Positions 1-8,723 are shown, numbered from the stretch's first letter. The stretch is DNA of 62,829 nucleotides from Xanthobacter autotrophicus (GCF_029991245.1 NZ_JAIVFO010000006.1:7501-70329); one strand, 5' to 3'. Notes: generated by a model from the letters alone, not told the origin. Translations and numbers: made by a program.

Positions 1-2182
1 ATGCCGCCGACGACCCCATCATGCTGGCCACCTGGTAGTTCACAAGATTTGCCCCGCCCAGCGGCAGATCGTAATTGGTGTCGAAGATGTTATCGACACC
101 GAAATCCACCTTGACCATGTCCAGCTCATAGCTGGTGCGGAAGTTGAGCAGGGCATAGGCCGAGGTCTCAAGCTCGTTGCGCACCTGGCTCACCAGCGTC
201 TTCGACGACACCAGCTGGAGTTCGAGGCTGGAGGACCAGTGGCCGAGGCTATGGTCGATGGCCACCACGCCGTTCAGCGGCATCATGTGGTAGAGATTAA
301 CCCCATCGGTCCTCTGGCCCTGCACGAAGTTCAGGCTGCCGCGAAACGCGCCCTGGCCGTAGGTAACATCATCCCACAGCGCCAGCTTGCCGTCGATGTT
401 GACGCCGTAGAGCCAGGCGTCGTGGTTGGCGAACTGCAGATAGACGAAATTGTTGGTGGTGGTCAGGTTGCTCGGCAGGTTCGGGCAGGTGGACAGCGCG
501 CAGCGGTCGGCATCGATATAGTCCAGCACATAGCTGTAATAGGGCGAGACCCGCAGCTCCCAGACCTTCTTCGCCGGATCGTGCCAGGTGGCGGTGAAGC
601 TCACCGTGTGCGCCGCCTCCGGCTCCAGGTCGAGATTGCCCACATAGCCGTTGCCGTCACCGAACCAGCCGATCATGCTCATGGCCATGGCGTCGGTGGA
701 CCAGGCATAACGCTCGTAGAAGTTCGGCGAGCGCGTCTTGCGGGCAAGGCCCAGCTCGTAGAGGCTGGACGCGTTGGCCTCGTAGCGCAGGATCGCGGAA
801 GCATCGACATTGAAATCGGTGCGGGCATGGTCCTGCGCATTGAAGAGCGCGGCATTCGCCCCGTACGTCATTTCGTTATAGCCCTGCACGTCGCCGGTAT
901 TCATCCAGACGATGTCGTTGCGCAGGCCGAACACCGCGGTCCACTGGTTGTCGATGTGGCGCTCCCACTCGCCGAAGGTGCCTAGGCGCAGCCGCTGGCC
1001 GTTGTTGATGTTGATGAAGGTGTCCGGCCCCATCATCATGGAGTCCTCCACCGGCGGCCACCAGTCGTCGAGGTTGTTGTAGTAAAGCTCGTTGCCGAGG
1101 CGGACGATATCGTGGGCCGACACCCCGAACGTCCCCTTCAGCGCATAGCCCAGGTCGGTGCTGCGGGTGTCCATGGGCATGTCGCCGTCCTTGTCCGGCT
1201 CGATGAAACCCATGGTGTGCCGCACGCGGTTGGCGAACAGGGTCGCCTCCAGCTTACCCCAATCGAACAGGCCCTCGTAGCGGGCGTTGCCGAAGATGCT
1301 CTTGTTCTCCACCAGGTCCATGTACTGGTTGACATAGCCCTCCGAGGGGATGAACTGCCCGCCGATCTGGAAGGTGAAAAGCTGCTCCTGCACCTTTTTC
1401 GAGATGCTCAGGGCATGGTTCTGCGTCTCATACATGGTGGACTTGATGGTGGTGCCATCGCCCGCCGTATAGTCGTTGGCGCGCGCCCAGCCGCCGGTAT
1501 AGGTGACGCTGGTATCTTCATTGGACACGGTCACGTTGGCATCGACGCCATAGCCCTCGCCGTTGCTGCGGTAGAAGCCGGAGACGCTGCCGTGGGTGGT
1601 CAGGGCCTGCCCTGGCGTGAACTGCGCCGGCGCGACGGACACGTCCACCTTCGCACCGGTGTAGTCGCCGCCGACACTCACCGGCGCGGTCCCCATGTAG
1701 ACCCGCGCGCCGGCGATCATCGCCGGGTTGACGAAGGACAGGGGCGGATTCATCTCGTTCGGGCAGGCGAGGCCGAACAGCATGCCGTTGATGGAGACCT
1801 GGACCCGGTCCGCCCCCATGCCGTTGACGGCCGGCAGGCTCGACACGCCGCCGGCGCCCCAGGCCGCGCCACCCGGAATCCGGCTGATCAGCGAACCCGA
1901 ATCGCTGGTGGAGAGGGTCGCGCCCTGGGCCTGCGCCCCCGAGATGGTGGCGGTGTCGGCCGGGGTGAACGGGCCGTCGGAAGCGCCTCCGGCTGTGGAC
2001 GAGGGGACCTCGGGGCGCACCACGATGGTGGGCAGTTCCATCGCGGTCTGCGCGCCGGCCGCGGCGGGCAAGAGCGGCGCCACGCACAAGGGAGCCACGC
2101 ACAAGACGGCGCGCGAGGGCCGCACCAGCGCGCTCGTCAGATGCAGGGCGCGGCGCAGGATGTTTCGGGAGTGAATCGGCAT
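1..2182 (-). CDS. TonB-dependent outer-membrane receptor, OprC/NosA-like (3' end off window)
   Basis: The minus-strand frame is open from an ATG at 2182 to the window edge, giving 727 visible residues; perhaps a few dozen more lie outside. It starts with a signal peptide, followed by a plug domain (about residues 60-190) and a beta-barrel. Residues C140 and M144 (CPNEM) and H322 and M324 (HTM) reproduce the CxxxM and HxM pairs that bind copper in OprC/NosA receptors, at nearly the same spacing. It should therefore move copper, or a copper chelate, across the outer membrane using TonB energy. A DUF2946 gene lies directly upstream on the same strand, a common partner of such receptors. Family confidence is high; the copper assignment rests on the four residues and the neighbours. 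Confidence 0.85.
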   Translation of the reverse strand, partial: MPIHSRNILRRALHLTSALVRPSRAVLCVAPLCVAPLLPAAAGAQTAMELPTIVVRPEVPSSTAGGASDGPFTPADTATISGAQAQGATLSTSDSGSLISRIPGGAAWGAGGVSSLPAVNGMGADRVQVSINGMLFGLACPNEMNPPLSFVNPAMIAGARVYMGTAPVSVGGDYTGAKVDVSVAPAQFTPGQALTTHGSVSGFYRSNGEGYGVDANVTVSNEDTSVTYTGGWARANDYTAGDGTTIKSTMYETQNHALSISKKVQEQLFTFQIGGQFIPSEGYVNQYMDLVENKSIFGNARYEGLFDWGKLEATLFANRVRHTMGFIEPDKDGDMPMDTRSTDLGYALKGTFGVSAHDIVRLGNELYYNNLDDWWPPVEDSMMMGPDTFININNGQRLRLGTFGEWERHIDNQWTAVFGLRNDIVWMNTGDVQGYNEMTYGANAALFNAQDHARTDFNVDASAILRYEANASSLYELGLARKTRSPNFYERYAWSTDAMAMSMIGWFGDGNGYVGNLDLEPEAAHTVSFTATWHDPAKKVWELRVSPYYSYVLDYIDADRCALSTCPNLPSNLTTTNNFVYLQFANHDAWLYGVNIDGKLALWDDVTYGQGAFRGSLNFVQGQRTDGVNLYHMMPLNGVVAIDHSLGHWSSSLELQLVSSKTLVSQVRNELETSAYALLNFRTSYELDMVKVDFGVDNIFDTNYDLPLGGANLVNYQVASMMGSSAA

Positions 2183-2312
2183 GATCGTGTCCAGGCTGCC
2201 GACGACCGGACGTGCGCCGCACCGGCTGCAATGAGCCGCGCACGCGCAACCGTCTTCCGACGTCTTCGGCGATACAGGGATGGGGCGTTTGCGCGCAGCG
2301 CGCGCGGCGTTC

Positions 2313-2699
2313 CTAAGCCAGCGCCGGCGGCGCGCGGGGCTGGAACGGGAGGGCGAAATGCAGGCCCTGAAGCGAACTGCGCAGAACCGCCCGGAAGTGC
2401 AACTCGATGGCGACGCGATCAATCACCGCCGTCATGACCGGCGGCAGCACCGCGACATCCGTGCGGGACAGGCAGAGCGGACAGTGAACCATGGATTTCG
2501 AGGGGTCGCCGCCGTCATCCGAGTGCACGCCCGACGGCGCGCTGGGAAGGCAGAGCGGGGTCATGGCATCGGCGCCCACGGGCGAGACAGATGCCATCAG
2601 GGCGCTGGTCAGCACGATCTGGAAGACAAGGGCATAGGCCGCCGCAAACGCAGCGATCCAGCCAATCCCCCACTTGTGACCCCGCCGCCCGATCATCAC
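2313..2699 (-). CDS. DUF2946 family small membrane-anchored protein
   Basis: This 128-residue protein starts at GTG 2699, or at the ATG one codon later. It has one N-terminal hydrophobic segment (about residues 11-36), then a His-Cys-Pro-Leu-Cys motif (HCPLC, about residues 73-77) of the kind that defines DUF2946, then a variable tail. The family has no established biochemical role but recurs next to TonB-dependent metal receptors, and the HCxxC-type motif could bind metal. It is about 130 bp upstream of the OprC-like receptor on the same strand and probably cotranscribed. A second family member lies at 4690-5079. Confidence 0.7.
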   Translation of the reverse strand: MMIGRRGHKWGIGWIAAFAAAYALVFQIVLTSALMASVSPVGADAMTPLCLPSAPSGVHSDDGGDPSKSMVHCPLCLSRTDVAVLPPVMTAVIDRVAIELHFRAVLRSSLQGLHFALPFQPRAPPALA

Positions 2700-2869
2700 G
2701 TCCCATCCCCTATGGGAAGATCTAACATGGCACCTGCGGAAAGAAAACGACGGGACCCGCGACCGATGCGCCGCCGATGGCCAGGGTCACGACGATAGCG
2801 GGGGTCCACCCCTTTTGAGCATCGCGCTTTCCACACGCGATCGGGGACCGGCCTCGCCTGAAAACGCAA

Positions 2870-2899
2870 GGCGGCGGCATCCCGCAAGATGCCGCCGCC
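2870..2899 (-). terminator. Strong hairpin after the cbiM-like gene
   Basis: A perfect 12-bp stem (GGCGGCGGCATC / GATGCCGCCGCC) with a six-base loop begins 21 bases after the stop codon of the CbiM-like gene in its direction of transcription. No clear U tract follows, so strength as a terminator is uncertain. Confidence 0.6.
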
Positions 2900-2920
2900 T
2901 CATGGTGATGGAAAAGGGGA

Positions 2921-3598
2921 TCAGGCCGCCTCGAAGAGCCGGCGCTCGAACAGGGCGCTGCCCTTCCAGCGATTGAGCGCCTTGGCCGCGGCCAGCACGG
3001 CGAGATCCACCAGCGGCTCGACGATGATCACGAGGAGGTAGGCGCCGCCGAACGCGGAGATCGAGGCGGCATTCTCGGCGGTGAAGCCCTGGCCGTAGAA
3101 CGCCCAGAACGCCACCCAGCCGACGATGCCGGCCTGGTAGGTGGTGGAGAGCGCGAGGGCCTGGCGGTACTTCAGGTCCACATAGGGCGTGTTCGGCGCG
3201 ATGACCCGGGGCGCGAGCGCCGTGAGCGCGAACAGCGGGACCAGCAGGGTCGTCACGTTCATGCCGAACTGCGGCAGGTCGAAGGGCGCGAAGAACAGGC
3301 CCTGGACCAGCAGGCCGATGGCGAGGCCGATGGCGGCGGGCGCAGCCCCGAGGATCAGGAACAGCGTCGAGCCCAAGATGAGGTGCACTTCCGAGACGCC
3401 CACCGGATAGTGCGGGAGAACCTCGAAGAAGGAAAAGACCAGAGCCGTCGCCGCGGCACTGCGCGACAGCAGGGACAGCGCGCCGCGCTCGCGCAGCGCG
3501 TCAAAGGCGAGCTTGAGCGTGTAACCGCCGGCACCGGCCGCCGTCACATAGCTCAGCCAGATCTTTCCGCTGTCCACAAGGCCAGGTTCGATATGCAT
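2921..3598 (-). CDS. CbiM/NikM-type energy-coupling-factor permease (cobalt or nickel)
   Basis: A 225-residue polytopic membrane protein. The start is set at ATG 3598 because this yields the N-terminal Met-His-Ile of CbiM/NikM proteins, whose His2 and free amino end bind the metal ion, and because GGAG sits about 10 bases upstream. About six hydrophobic segments are visible, with an HYPVGVSEVH stretch in the middle. A cobalamin riboswitch precedes it, which points to cobalt supply for B12. No CbiN, CbiQ or CbiO gene is nearby, so its energising partner must lie elsewhere or it works as one of the solitary CbiM-like proteins. A hairpin follows the gene. Confidence 0.8.
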   Translation of the reverse strand: MHIEPGLVDSGKIWLSYVTAAGAGGYTLKLAFDALRERGALSLLSRSAAATALVFSFFEVLPHYPVGVSEVHLILGSTLFLILGAAPAAIGLAIGLLVQGLFFAPFDLPQFGMNVTTLLVPLFALTALAPRVIAPNTPYVDLKYRQALALSTTYQAGIVGWVAFWAFYGQGFTAENAASISAFGGAYLLVIIVEPLVDLAVLAAAKALNRWKGSALFERRLFEAA

Positions 3599-3609
3599 TG
3601 AAAGCTCCG

Positions 3610-3815
3610 TTGCCGTCTCACCCGACGGCGTGAGGGTGAACACATGCCCATGGTCGGTCTCCTGACTCGCGGGTCGTCGCAACCATCCGCCTTCCCGGAC
3701 CCCGCCTCGAAAGGCGTGGATCCAGTGGCATCGTGGAAGGCCACTCGCCGCTCACAGTCGCGGGGGCGGTCGGGGCTTCGGGCGATCAGGCCCTTCCCCA
3801 TTCCCAGATCCATCG
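3610..3815 (-). ncRNA. Cobalamin riboswitch upstream of cbiM-like gene
   Basis: Read on the minus strand, the leader has the conserved blocks in order: GGGAA near 3805, GAAGCCCCGACCGCCCCCGC then GACTGTGAGCGGCGAG (the GCnGCCCCCGCnACTGTnA core), GCCACTGG, GGGAAGGCGGATGG, and finally GACGACCCGCGAGTCAGGAGACC. Together these match the cobalamin aptamer. After the aptamer a CTCAC/GTGAG hairpin (about 3618-3641) lies close to the gene's ribosome-binding site and could be part of the expression platform. Expected effect: adenosylcobalamin lowers expression of the cobalt permease. Confidence 0.92.
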
Positions 3816-3936
3816 GAACGCGTCGCCGCGCGCCGATGGAAAACCATGTGCAGGTGCAGCAGCGGACAATCGGTGCTCCCTGTCAAGAGTGATCGCAGCT
3901 CAAGGCCCGCTCGCATGGCCCGCTGCGCCCCCGGCC

Positions 3937-3988
3937 AGAGCACGCGCCGATCAGCCTGCATGGCAAGCTGATCGGATAACGCGGTCTG
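3937..3988. repeat. Palindromic intergenic repeat, copy A
   Basis: Imperfect palindrome running from AGAGCACGCGCCGATCAG to CTGATCGGATAACGCGGTCT. It is nearly identical, in reverse orientation, to the element after mxaF (10632-10685) and related to those at 8432-8477 and 14834-14881. It sits between the cbiM leader and the PCu(A)C gene. Confidence 0.75.
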
Positions 3989-4043
3989 GTTTTCTCACGC
4001 ATATCGCCTCACTCGGCCCGCCGCTTGGCGGGTCATTGGCGGG

Positions 4044-4601
4044 TCATTTGGCCGGGTGAGAATGGTCGGGGCCGCTGCCCCCGGCGGCGATGGCGTCCAC
4101 ATTGTATTTCACCGCGACGCTTCCGGCCTTCTCGAAGGTCAAGGTGCCGTCGATCACCGCCCCTTGCTTCAGCGGCTGCTTCAGGCCGAAGAACATGATG
4201 TGGTAGGAGCCCGGCTTGAACGCCACGCTGCCCCCGGCGGGGATCGCGATGCCGTCCGACAGGGGACGCATGGTCATGACGCCGTTGGCTACGGCCATCT
4301 CGTGGATCTCCACGCGCTCGGCCACGTCGGACGTCGCCGAAACCAGGCGATCCGGGGCGGCGCCGGTGTTCTTCAACGTGAAATAGCCGGCTCCCACCGT
4401 GGCACCGCCCGGTGTCGCCCGCGACCACGGGTGGTCGATCTCGATGGCGCCGACCTTGAATTCGTGCGCCATCAGAGACTGCACCGAAAGCACCAGGACC
4501 AGGACGGCGAAGACCGATGCGGCGAGAATTTCCTCCCCATAGGGACGATAGGGCGTGCGCGGACGGGCGCTGCCCGCGAAAAGGCGCGTGAGGCTGAACA
4601 T
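4044..4601 (-). CDS. PCu(A)C periplasmic copper chaperone
   Basis: This 185-residue protein starts at ATG 4601 with GGAG about 11 bases upstream. One N-terminal membrane or signal segment (about residues 28-45) is followed by the cupredoxin-like PCu(A)C domain. The copper ligands of the family are visible as His in VEIHEM, Met in MTMRP ten residues on, and His and Met in YHIM about 22 residues later. These proteins carry Cu(I) to cytochrome oxidase or other periplasmic enzymes. The neighbours (OprC-like receptor and DUF2946 genes) support a copper role. A small CCCGCC/GGCGGG hairpin (4017-4032) lies just past its stop codon. Confidence 0.9.
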   Translation of the reverse strand: MFSLTRLFAGSARPRTPYRPYGEEILAASVFAVLVLVLSVQSLMAHEFKVGAIEIDHPWSRATPGGATVGAGYFTLKNTGAAPDRLVSATSDVAERVEIHEMAVANGVMTMRPLSDGIAIPAGGSVAFKPGSYHIMFFGLKQPLKQGAVIDGTLTFEKAGSVAVKYNVDAIAAGGSGPDHSHPAK

Positions 4602-4689
4602 GGCAAAGCTCCATTGGACGACGCCGCCTCCCGGGGACCGGGAGCGGACATGCGGACGGGAAACGGATTGGCCTGCCGGGGCAGGAGGC

Positions 4690-5079
4690 TCAGATCGTGC
4701 CGGGAGGCGCCCTGGGAAGACCGGGCGACGACCCGGGCACCGACCGCCGGACCGCGCCGGGCCAGGCGGAGACCGGCTCGGCCACCCTATTCATGGCATG
4801 CCGCACGATGCTCCAGGGCACCGGCGGCGGAGCGGCGCCAGGTCCGAACATGGGGCAGCCGAGCATGCAGCACCCCGGGCTCGGGAGGGATGACCGATGG
4901 CCATCGTCCGGCAGCGCCGTTCCGCCGGGGGCGGACGGTCCGCAAATGACCGTGGTGGCAAGATCAGGGTTGCTCGGAGCGGCATGGGCGCCGGCAGCCA
5001 TCCCCGTGACCAGCACCTGCAAGACGAGCAGATAGGCCGCAGCGACAGCGGTCCAGGCTCTCCAGGCAGAATACCGCAT
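4690..5079 (-). CDS. DUF2946-like protein, divergent
   Basis: About 129 residues if started at ATG 5079 (MRYSAWRAW); the frame is open further upstream, so an earlier start cannot be excluded. One hydrophobic helix (about residues 9-31) is followed by a Cys-rich CCMLGCPMF segment (about residues 71-79) that takes the place of the HCPLC motif in the gene at 2313-2699. It lies 88 bp upstream of the PCu(A)C gene on the same strand, so a copper-linked role is likely but unproven. The C-terminal third is low-complexity and Pro/Arg-rich. Confidence 0.6.
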   Translation of the reverse strand: MRYSAWRAWTAVAAAYLLVLQVLVTGMAAGAHAAPSNPDLATTVICGPSAPGGTALPDDGHRSSLPSPGCCMLGCPMFGPGAAPPPVPWSIVRHAMNRVAEPVSAWPGAVRRSVPGSSPGLPRAPPGTI

Positions 5080-5292
5080 AATCACGAACCCATGGCCCTC
5101 ATGCGCGAGGCGGCACGCCATCCTGCCACCGACGGCGCACCTTGCAGGGCGCGCGCACACCATCTTGCGATGCGCCGCGCAGCCACACAAGAGTGCGCTG
5201 ACACGCTGCGGAACAGTCGGCCACGGGCGGCCACGGGCGGCGCTGTCCCCGCCCCCTCGGCACGCCGGCGTCAGCGCGCCGCGCCCGGCGGC

Positions 5293-5955
5293 CTATGCGA
5301 TGCCGCTGTTCTTGCCTGCGGCGGGAGACCCGGCCACATACTGGATCGCGCGATGGATCAGCTCGGCAAGGGTGGTGGCGCCGAGCTTGGTCTTGAGATG
5401 GGAACAGGTGTTCGCCACCGTCTTGTAGCTCACGCCCAGCTCTTCGGCGATCTGGCCGTAGGCCTTCCCCTCGGCCAGGAGCGCCAGTGCTTGCAGCTCG
5501 CGCTGGGTCAGGTCGGCGAGCATGCCGGTCCGCCCGCGCGTGCCCAGAAGCGCCACCTCCAGCGCCAGGTCGTGGCTGATGTAGGACTGGCCGCGCCGCA
5601 CTTTCTCGAAGGCATCGATGAGATCGGCCGCCGACGTGTCCTTGACCAGATAGCCGGTGGCGCCGGCCTCCAGGGCACGGCTCGCGATCACCGGATCGGC
5701 ATGCATGCTGAACACCAGGATTGGCATGCGCGTGGCATGCACCCTGAGCCGCCGCACCAGCGAGAGGCCGGCCAGCCCGTTGCCGTTCAGCGCCAGGTCC
5801 ACGATCACCATATCCGGCCGTTGGCGGCGGAACTGCCGATAGCCTGCGACGGCGGTCTGCGCTTCGATCAGTTCGCCCGCCCCCGTGTCCTCCAGCAGGT
5901 GCCGGCAGCCCTGGAGCACGATGGGGTGATCGTCGATGATGAGGACACGGGTCAT
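5293..5955 (-). CDS. moxX: NarL/FixJ-type response regulator, MoxX-like
   Basis: A 220-residue two-domain regulator. The receiver has the acidic pair in IIDDHP, the phospho-acceptor Asp in MVIVDLAL and the conserved Lys in YLVKD. The LuxR-type helix-turn-helix starts at about residue 148 (LTQRELQ...) and runs through YKTVANTCSHLKTKLGA. It is the last gene of a three-gene minus-strand unit with the sensor kinase and lipoprotein, divergent from mxaF. In Paracoccus denitrificans a regulator pair of this type next to the methanol dehydrogenase genes (moxXYZ/flhRS) controls them, so this one probably acts on the mxa promoter. The symbol follows family and position, not full alignment. Confidence 0.75.
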   Translation of the reverse strand: MTRVLIIDDHPIVLQGCRHLLEDTGAGELIEAQTAVAGYRQFRRQRPDMVIVDLALNGNGLAGLSLVRRLRVHATRMPILVFSMHADPVIASRALEAGATGYLVKDTSAADLIDAFEKVRRGQSYISHDLALEVALLGTRGRTGMLADLTQRELQALALLAEGKAYGQIAEELGVSYKTVANTCSHLKTKLGATTLAELIHRAIQYVAGSPAAGKNSGIA

Positions 5956-5961
5956 TCTTCT

Positions 5962-7467
5962 CTATTCACCTTCCTGCAAGATGGGGGGCGGCACGGGAAT
6001 CTCCGCCACGAAGCGGCCCCCACCCTCGGGACCACGCTCGAAGCGGCAGGTGCCGCCGAGGGCCCGCACCCGCTCGCGCATGCCGGCGAGGCCCAGCCCC
6101 TCGACGATGCGATCCGGCGGACCGCGGCCATCATCGATGACACCGAGGCGCAGCATCCTCGCCCCTTCGTACGCAGGCCCCGTGTCGACCTCGCCGATCT
6201 CGACCCGGATGGTGCGCGCATCTCCATGCTTCAGGGCATTGGTAACCGCCTCCTGGATGCAGCGGTAGAGCGTCGCGTCGCGGGCGACGCAATAATGGGC
6301 GGCAAGGGGGCCGGCCGCCAGCAGGAATGTGCGCGCAGGATCGTGCTGGCGGAAATCGGCGAGGAGGCTCGAAATGGCGTCCCCGAGCGACAACAGATCA
6401 AGGGCGGCGGGGCGGATGCGCCGCAGGAGCCGGCGGTTCGTCGCCTGCATGCGCTCGACGATGCCGACGAGGCCCTGGGTCCGCTCGGCGATCCGCGCCC
6501 TGGCCGGTCCTTCCGCCTCCGCCGCTGCGCGAGCCAGCGATTCGGCACCGGCCTTGAGGCCGAACATCAGCGGCCCGAGTTCGTCATGCAGTTCGCTCGC
6601 GATCTGCCGCCGCTCGTCCTCCTGCAGGGTGACGAGGTGGGCGCTGAGCCGGTTGTTCTCGGCGCGGGCGGCGGCGAGCGCCGCAGCAAGCTCATTGAAG
6701 CGCTCCGCCACTTCCGCCAGTTCGCGGGTGCGCGGCAGGTCCACCCGGCATGAAAAGCGGCTCTGCTCCAGTTCACCGAGCGCCCGGCGGAAGCCGGCGA
6801 GGTCGGAGCGCACGCGGCCCAGAGCGAGATAAAGCGCAAGCAGGATGGCCGCGTTCACCGCGATGGCGACGACGGCGAAGTCGCTCACGTCCTCCCAGAC
6901 TTCATCCACCTCGTCGTCGGGCACGCCGGCGATGCGCACACGCCCGAACAGCGCGCCGTTGGTGTGCACCTCCACGTCCCGCACCACCTCCTTCACGCCC
7001 ACGAGATGAGCGAACCACAAGGGTGCCCCGCCGTCGGCGTCCTTTTGCTCCGTCGACCGGGGTGGCTTGAGCGGGACGGGGCGCCCCTGCGCGTCTTCTA
7101 TGACAATACGCACATGGCGCAGGTGCCGCAGGTGCACCGGCCACCCGGCCAAATCGCCGGCCGAGTCGCCGGCCGCGGCACCTGCGGCCGCGGGAGCCTC
7201 CGCCATCCGCTCGGCGGTTTCCCGCACCATGCGCTCGGCCATCTCAACGGAGGCCGTCATCTCCCGTTCGGCCGCCACCCGCGCGTTGTGGACCACCACA
7301 GCGCCGGCCACCACTGCCGCCGCGGCATTGATGGCGAGGACGACACCGAGGACCCGGAGCCGCAGCGACGCCCGACGCCCGACGGCCGAACGCGGTTGCA
7401 CCGGCAGCCCATGGCGCGGCACCGGCCCGGGCTGGAGCGAGGACGGCAGTGCACCCGGCAAGCTCAT
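5962..7467 (-). CDS. moxY: Membrane sensor histidine kinase, NarX/MoxY type
   Basis: 501 residues from ATG 7467, whose first bases overlap the stop codon of the upstream lipoprotein gene (ATGA), showing translational coupling. TM1 (about residues 29-50) and TM2 (about 160-180) enclose a periplasmic sensor region; a HAMP-like linker follows. The HisKA_3 dimerisation helix has the phospho-acceptor His in ASELHDELG. The ATPase domain shows the N box EAVTNALKHG, the G1 box DDGRG and the G2 box GLGLAGMRERV. The partner regulator begins six bases after its stop. The signal sensed is unknown; control of methanol oxidation is inferred from position opposite mxaF. Confidence 0.78.
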   Translation of the reverse strand: MSLPGALPSSLQPGPVPRHGLPVQPRSAVGRRASLRLRVLGVVLAINAAAAVVAGAVVVHNARVAAEREMTASVEMAERMVRETAERMAEAPAAAGAAAGDSAGDLAGWPVHLRHLRHVRIVIEDAQGRPVPLKPPRSTEQKDADGGAPLWFAHLVGVKEVVRDVEVHTNGALFGRVRIAGVPDDEVDEVWEDVSDFAVVAIAVNAAILLALYLALGRVRSDLAGFRRALGELEQSRFSCRVDLPRTRELAEVAERFNELAAALAAARAENNRLSAHLVTLQEDERRQIASELHDELGPLMFGLKAGAESLARAAAEAEGPARARIAERTQGLVGIVERMQATNRRLLRRIRPAALDLLSLGDAISSLLADFRQHDPARTFLLAAGPLAAHYCVARDATLYRCIQEAVTNALKHGDARTIRVEIGEVDTGPAYEGARMLRLGVIDDGRGPPDRIVEGLGLAGMRERVRALGGTCRFERGPEGGGRFVAEIPVPPPILQEGE

Positions 7468-8084
7468 GGCGCGCGGCTCCCCTGCCCGGCCCGCGCCAGC
7501 GCCAGCGCCTCCAGCGCGGCGACACGGCCGAGCCCCGACGCCCTGAGGTTGAAATAATGCTGGCAGAGGTCGCCGAAACCGAATCGGCCACGGCTGCCGC
7601 CATCCTCGCGGGCGAGGCGGATGAAGTCTTCGAGCAGGTCCTGCGGCGGTTCCACCAGGCCCTTCTCGGCCAGCATGCCCTGCAACTGTGCGGTGCGGTT
7701 GGCCAGCATGCGTGGGGCTTCGTCGAACAGGGCGTCGGCCTGCTTCAGGAGCACCGCCATGCGCGCGGGATCGGCCGGCGGAACGGAACGGGCCGCGAGC
7801 CACACCTCGGGCGGCACCGTATCGGTCCGTTCCAGCCAGTCACGCATGGGCCGGGCCGGGCCGGGCGGAACCGCCGGAGCCGATGCTCCGGGCGTGGCTT
7901 CCACCGCAGCCACGGGCTTGCGCGCGGGCGCCTCGTCTTCTCCGCAGGCACAAAGCACGACGAGGCTGGAGCCCAGGAGCACCCCGGCGCAGCGCGCCCG
8001 GCTCCACCGCAGCGCCAGACCGCACTGCACACCTTGGCCTTCACCCGGTCTGCGCCCTGAGAAACTTCTTATGATCTTCTGCAT
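7464..8084 (-). CDS. Putative lipoprotein of the methanol-oxidation regulatory unit
   Basis: About 206 residues if started at ATG 8084; an in-frame start at 8165 exists but gives an unlikely N terminus. A hydrophobic segment ends in LVVLCACGED, a plausible lipobox with the lipidated Cys being the second one. The mature part has a Pro/Ala linker and a helical domain (about residues 80-200) that I do not recognise. It is the first gene of the unit with the sensor kinase and regulator and overlaps the kinase start. It may correspond to the third gene (moxZ) of the Paracoccus moxXYZ group and could present a signal to the kinase; that is inference from gene order. Confidence 0.6.
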   Translation of the reverse strand: MQKIIRSFSGRRPGEGQGVQCGLALRWSRARCAGVLLGSSLVVLCACGEDEAPARKPVAAVEATPGASAPAVPPGPARPMRDWLERTDTVPPEVWLAARSVPPADPARMAVLLKQADALFDEAPRMLANRTAQLQGMLAEKGLVEPPQDLLEDFIRLAREDGGSRGRFGFGDLCQHYFNLRASGLGRVAALEALALARAGQGSRAP

Positions 8085-8723
8085 ATGGCGCCCTGAACTC
8101 TCTACGCGCCGATTATACGTCGCGAAATCTAGATCAGAACCTGCAGTCCGAACGCTGACCGGCATCTCCCCGACCTCCGTCAGAAATCTCGTTTGTTGTT
8201 TTTATCCAATAACATAGAACTATCTCCCGCCAAATTTTACCAAAAGTTCCCGCATCCAATTGCACAAATACCGCGAGACAAGGCACACCGAAAGCCGTCA
8301 TCTGTATAAACCAAGATCAATGATCTTATAGAAAAATAAGAATTACGGCATTCAGGTCGCTATCGGAGGACGACCGGCACCATCCATTTGATCACCGACG
8401 CGCGGGCGCGCGCGCCTTCCCGTCAGCCGCAAGAGTACGCGCCGACCAGATTATTCAATCTGATCGGATCGCGCTCTTGAGCGCGGCCGGCTGAAGGCCA
8501 CGCCCGACGGGATCCCCCGTCGGCCGCCCGACGCACGCCGGTCAGCCCCCATCGGGGCGGCGCGGCGGCCGGCGCCGGGACCCCCATGAGAGCGGGAACA
8601 CCGCTCCGAAGGTGCGCGGACATCCGCGCCACCTCGGCGAAAGGGTCCGCCGAACCTCGTCCAAGACCAAAGCTTTGCAAGACCAAAGCCTTGAACGTGA
8701 GGAAAACCCCGAGGAAGCGCCAA
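8085..8723. promoter_or_regulatory. Divergent control region between moxXYZ-like unit and mxaF
   Basis: This 640-bp gene-free region separates two divergent units. The first half (about 8190-8370) is clearly AT-rich against the high-GC surroundings and is the likely site for the mxaF promoter and regulator binding. A palindromic repeat follows at 8432-8477, then a GC-rich leader. The mxaF ribosome-binding site GAGGAAG is at 8711-8717. No -35/-10 pair could be fixed with confidence. Confidence 0.5.
8432..8477. repeat. Palindromic intergenic repeat, copy C
   Basis: Runs from AGAGTACGCGCCGACCAGAT to ATCTGATCGGATCGCGCTCT, an imperfect inverted repeat of the same family as 3937-3988 and 10632-10685. 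It lies in the mxaF upstream region. Confidence 0.7.

Noticed and set aside
1112-2437. 441-codon plus-strand open frame
   Set aside because: It is antisense to the TonB-dependent receptor, whose plug and barrel sequence is clear.
5219-5241. Tandem GCCACGGGCG repeat as a possible CRISPR or regulatory array
   Set aside because: Only two short adjacent copies in GC-rich DNA; no spacers and no cas genes.
4897-6753. 618-codon plus-strand open frame
   Set aside because: It runs antisense to the response regulator and sensor kinase, and its product has no domain or signal.
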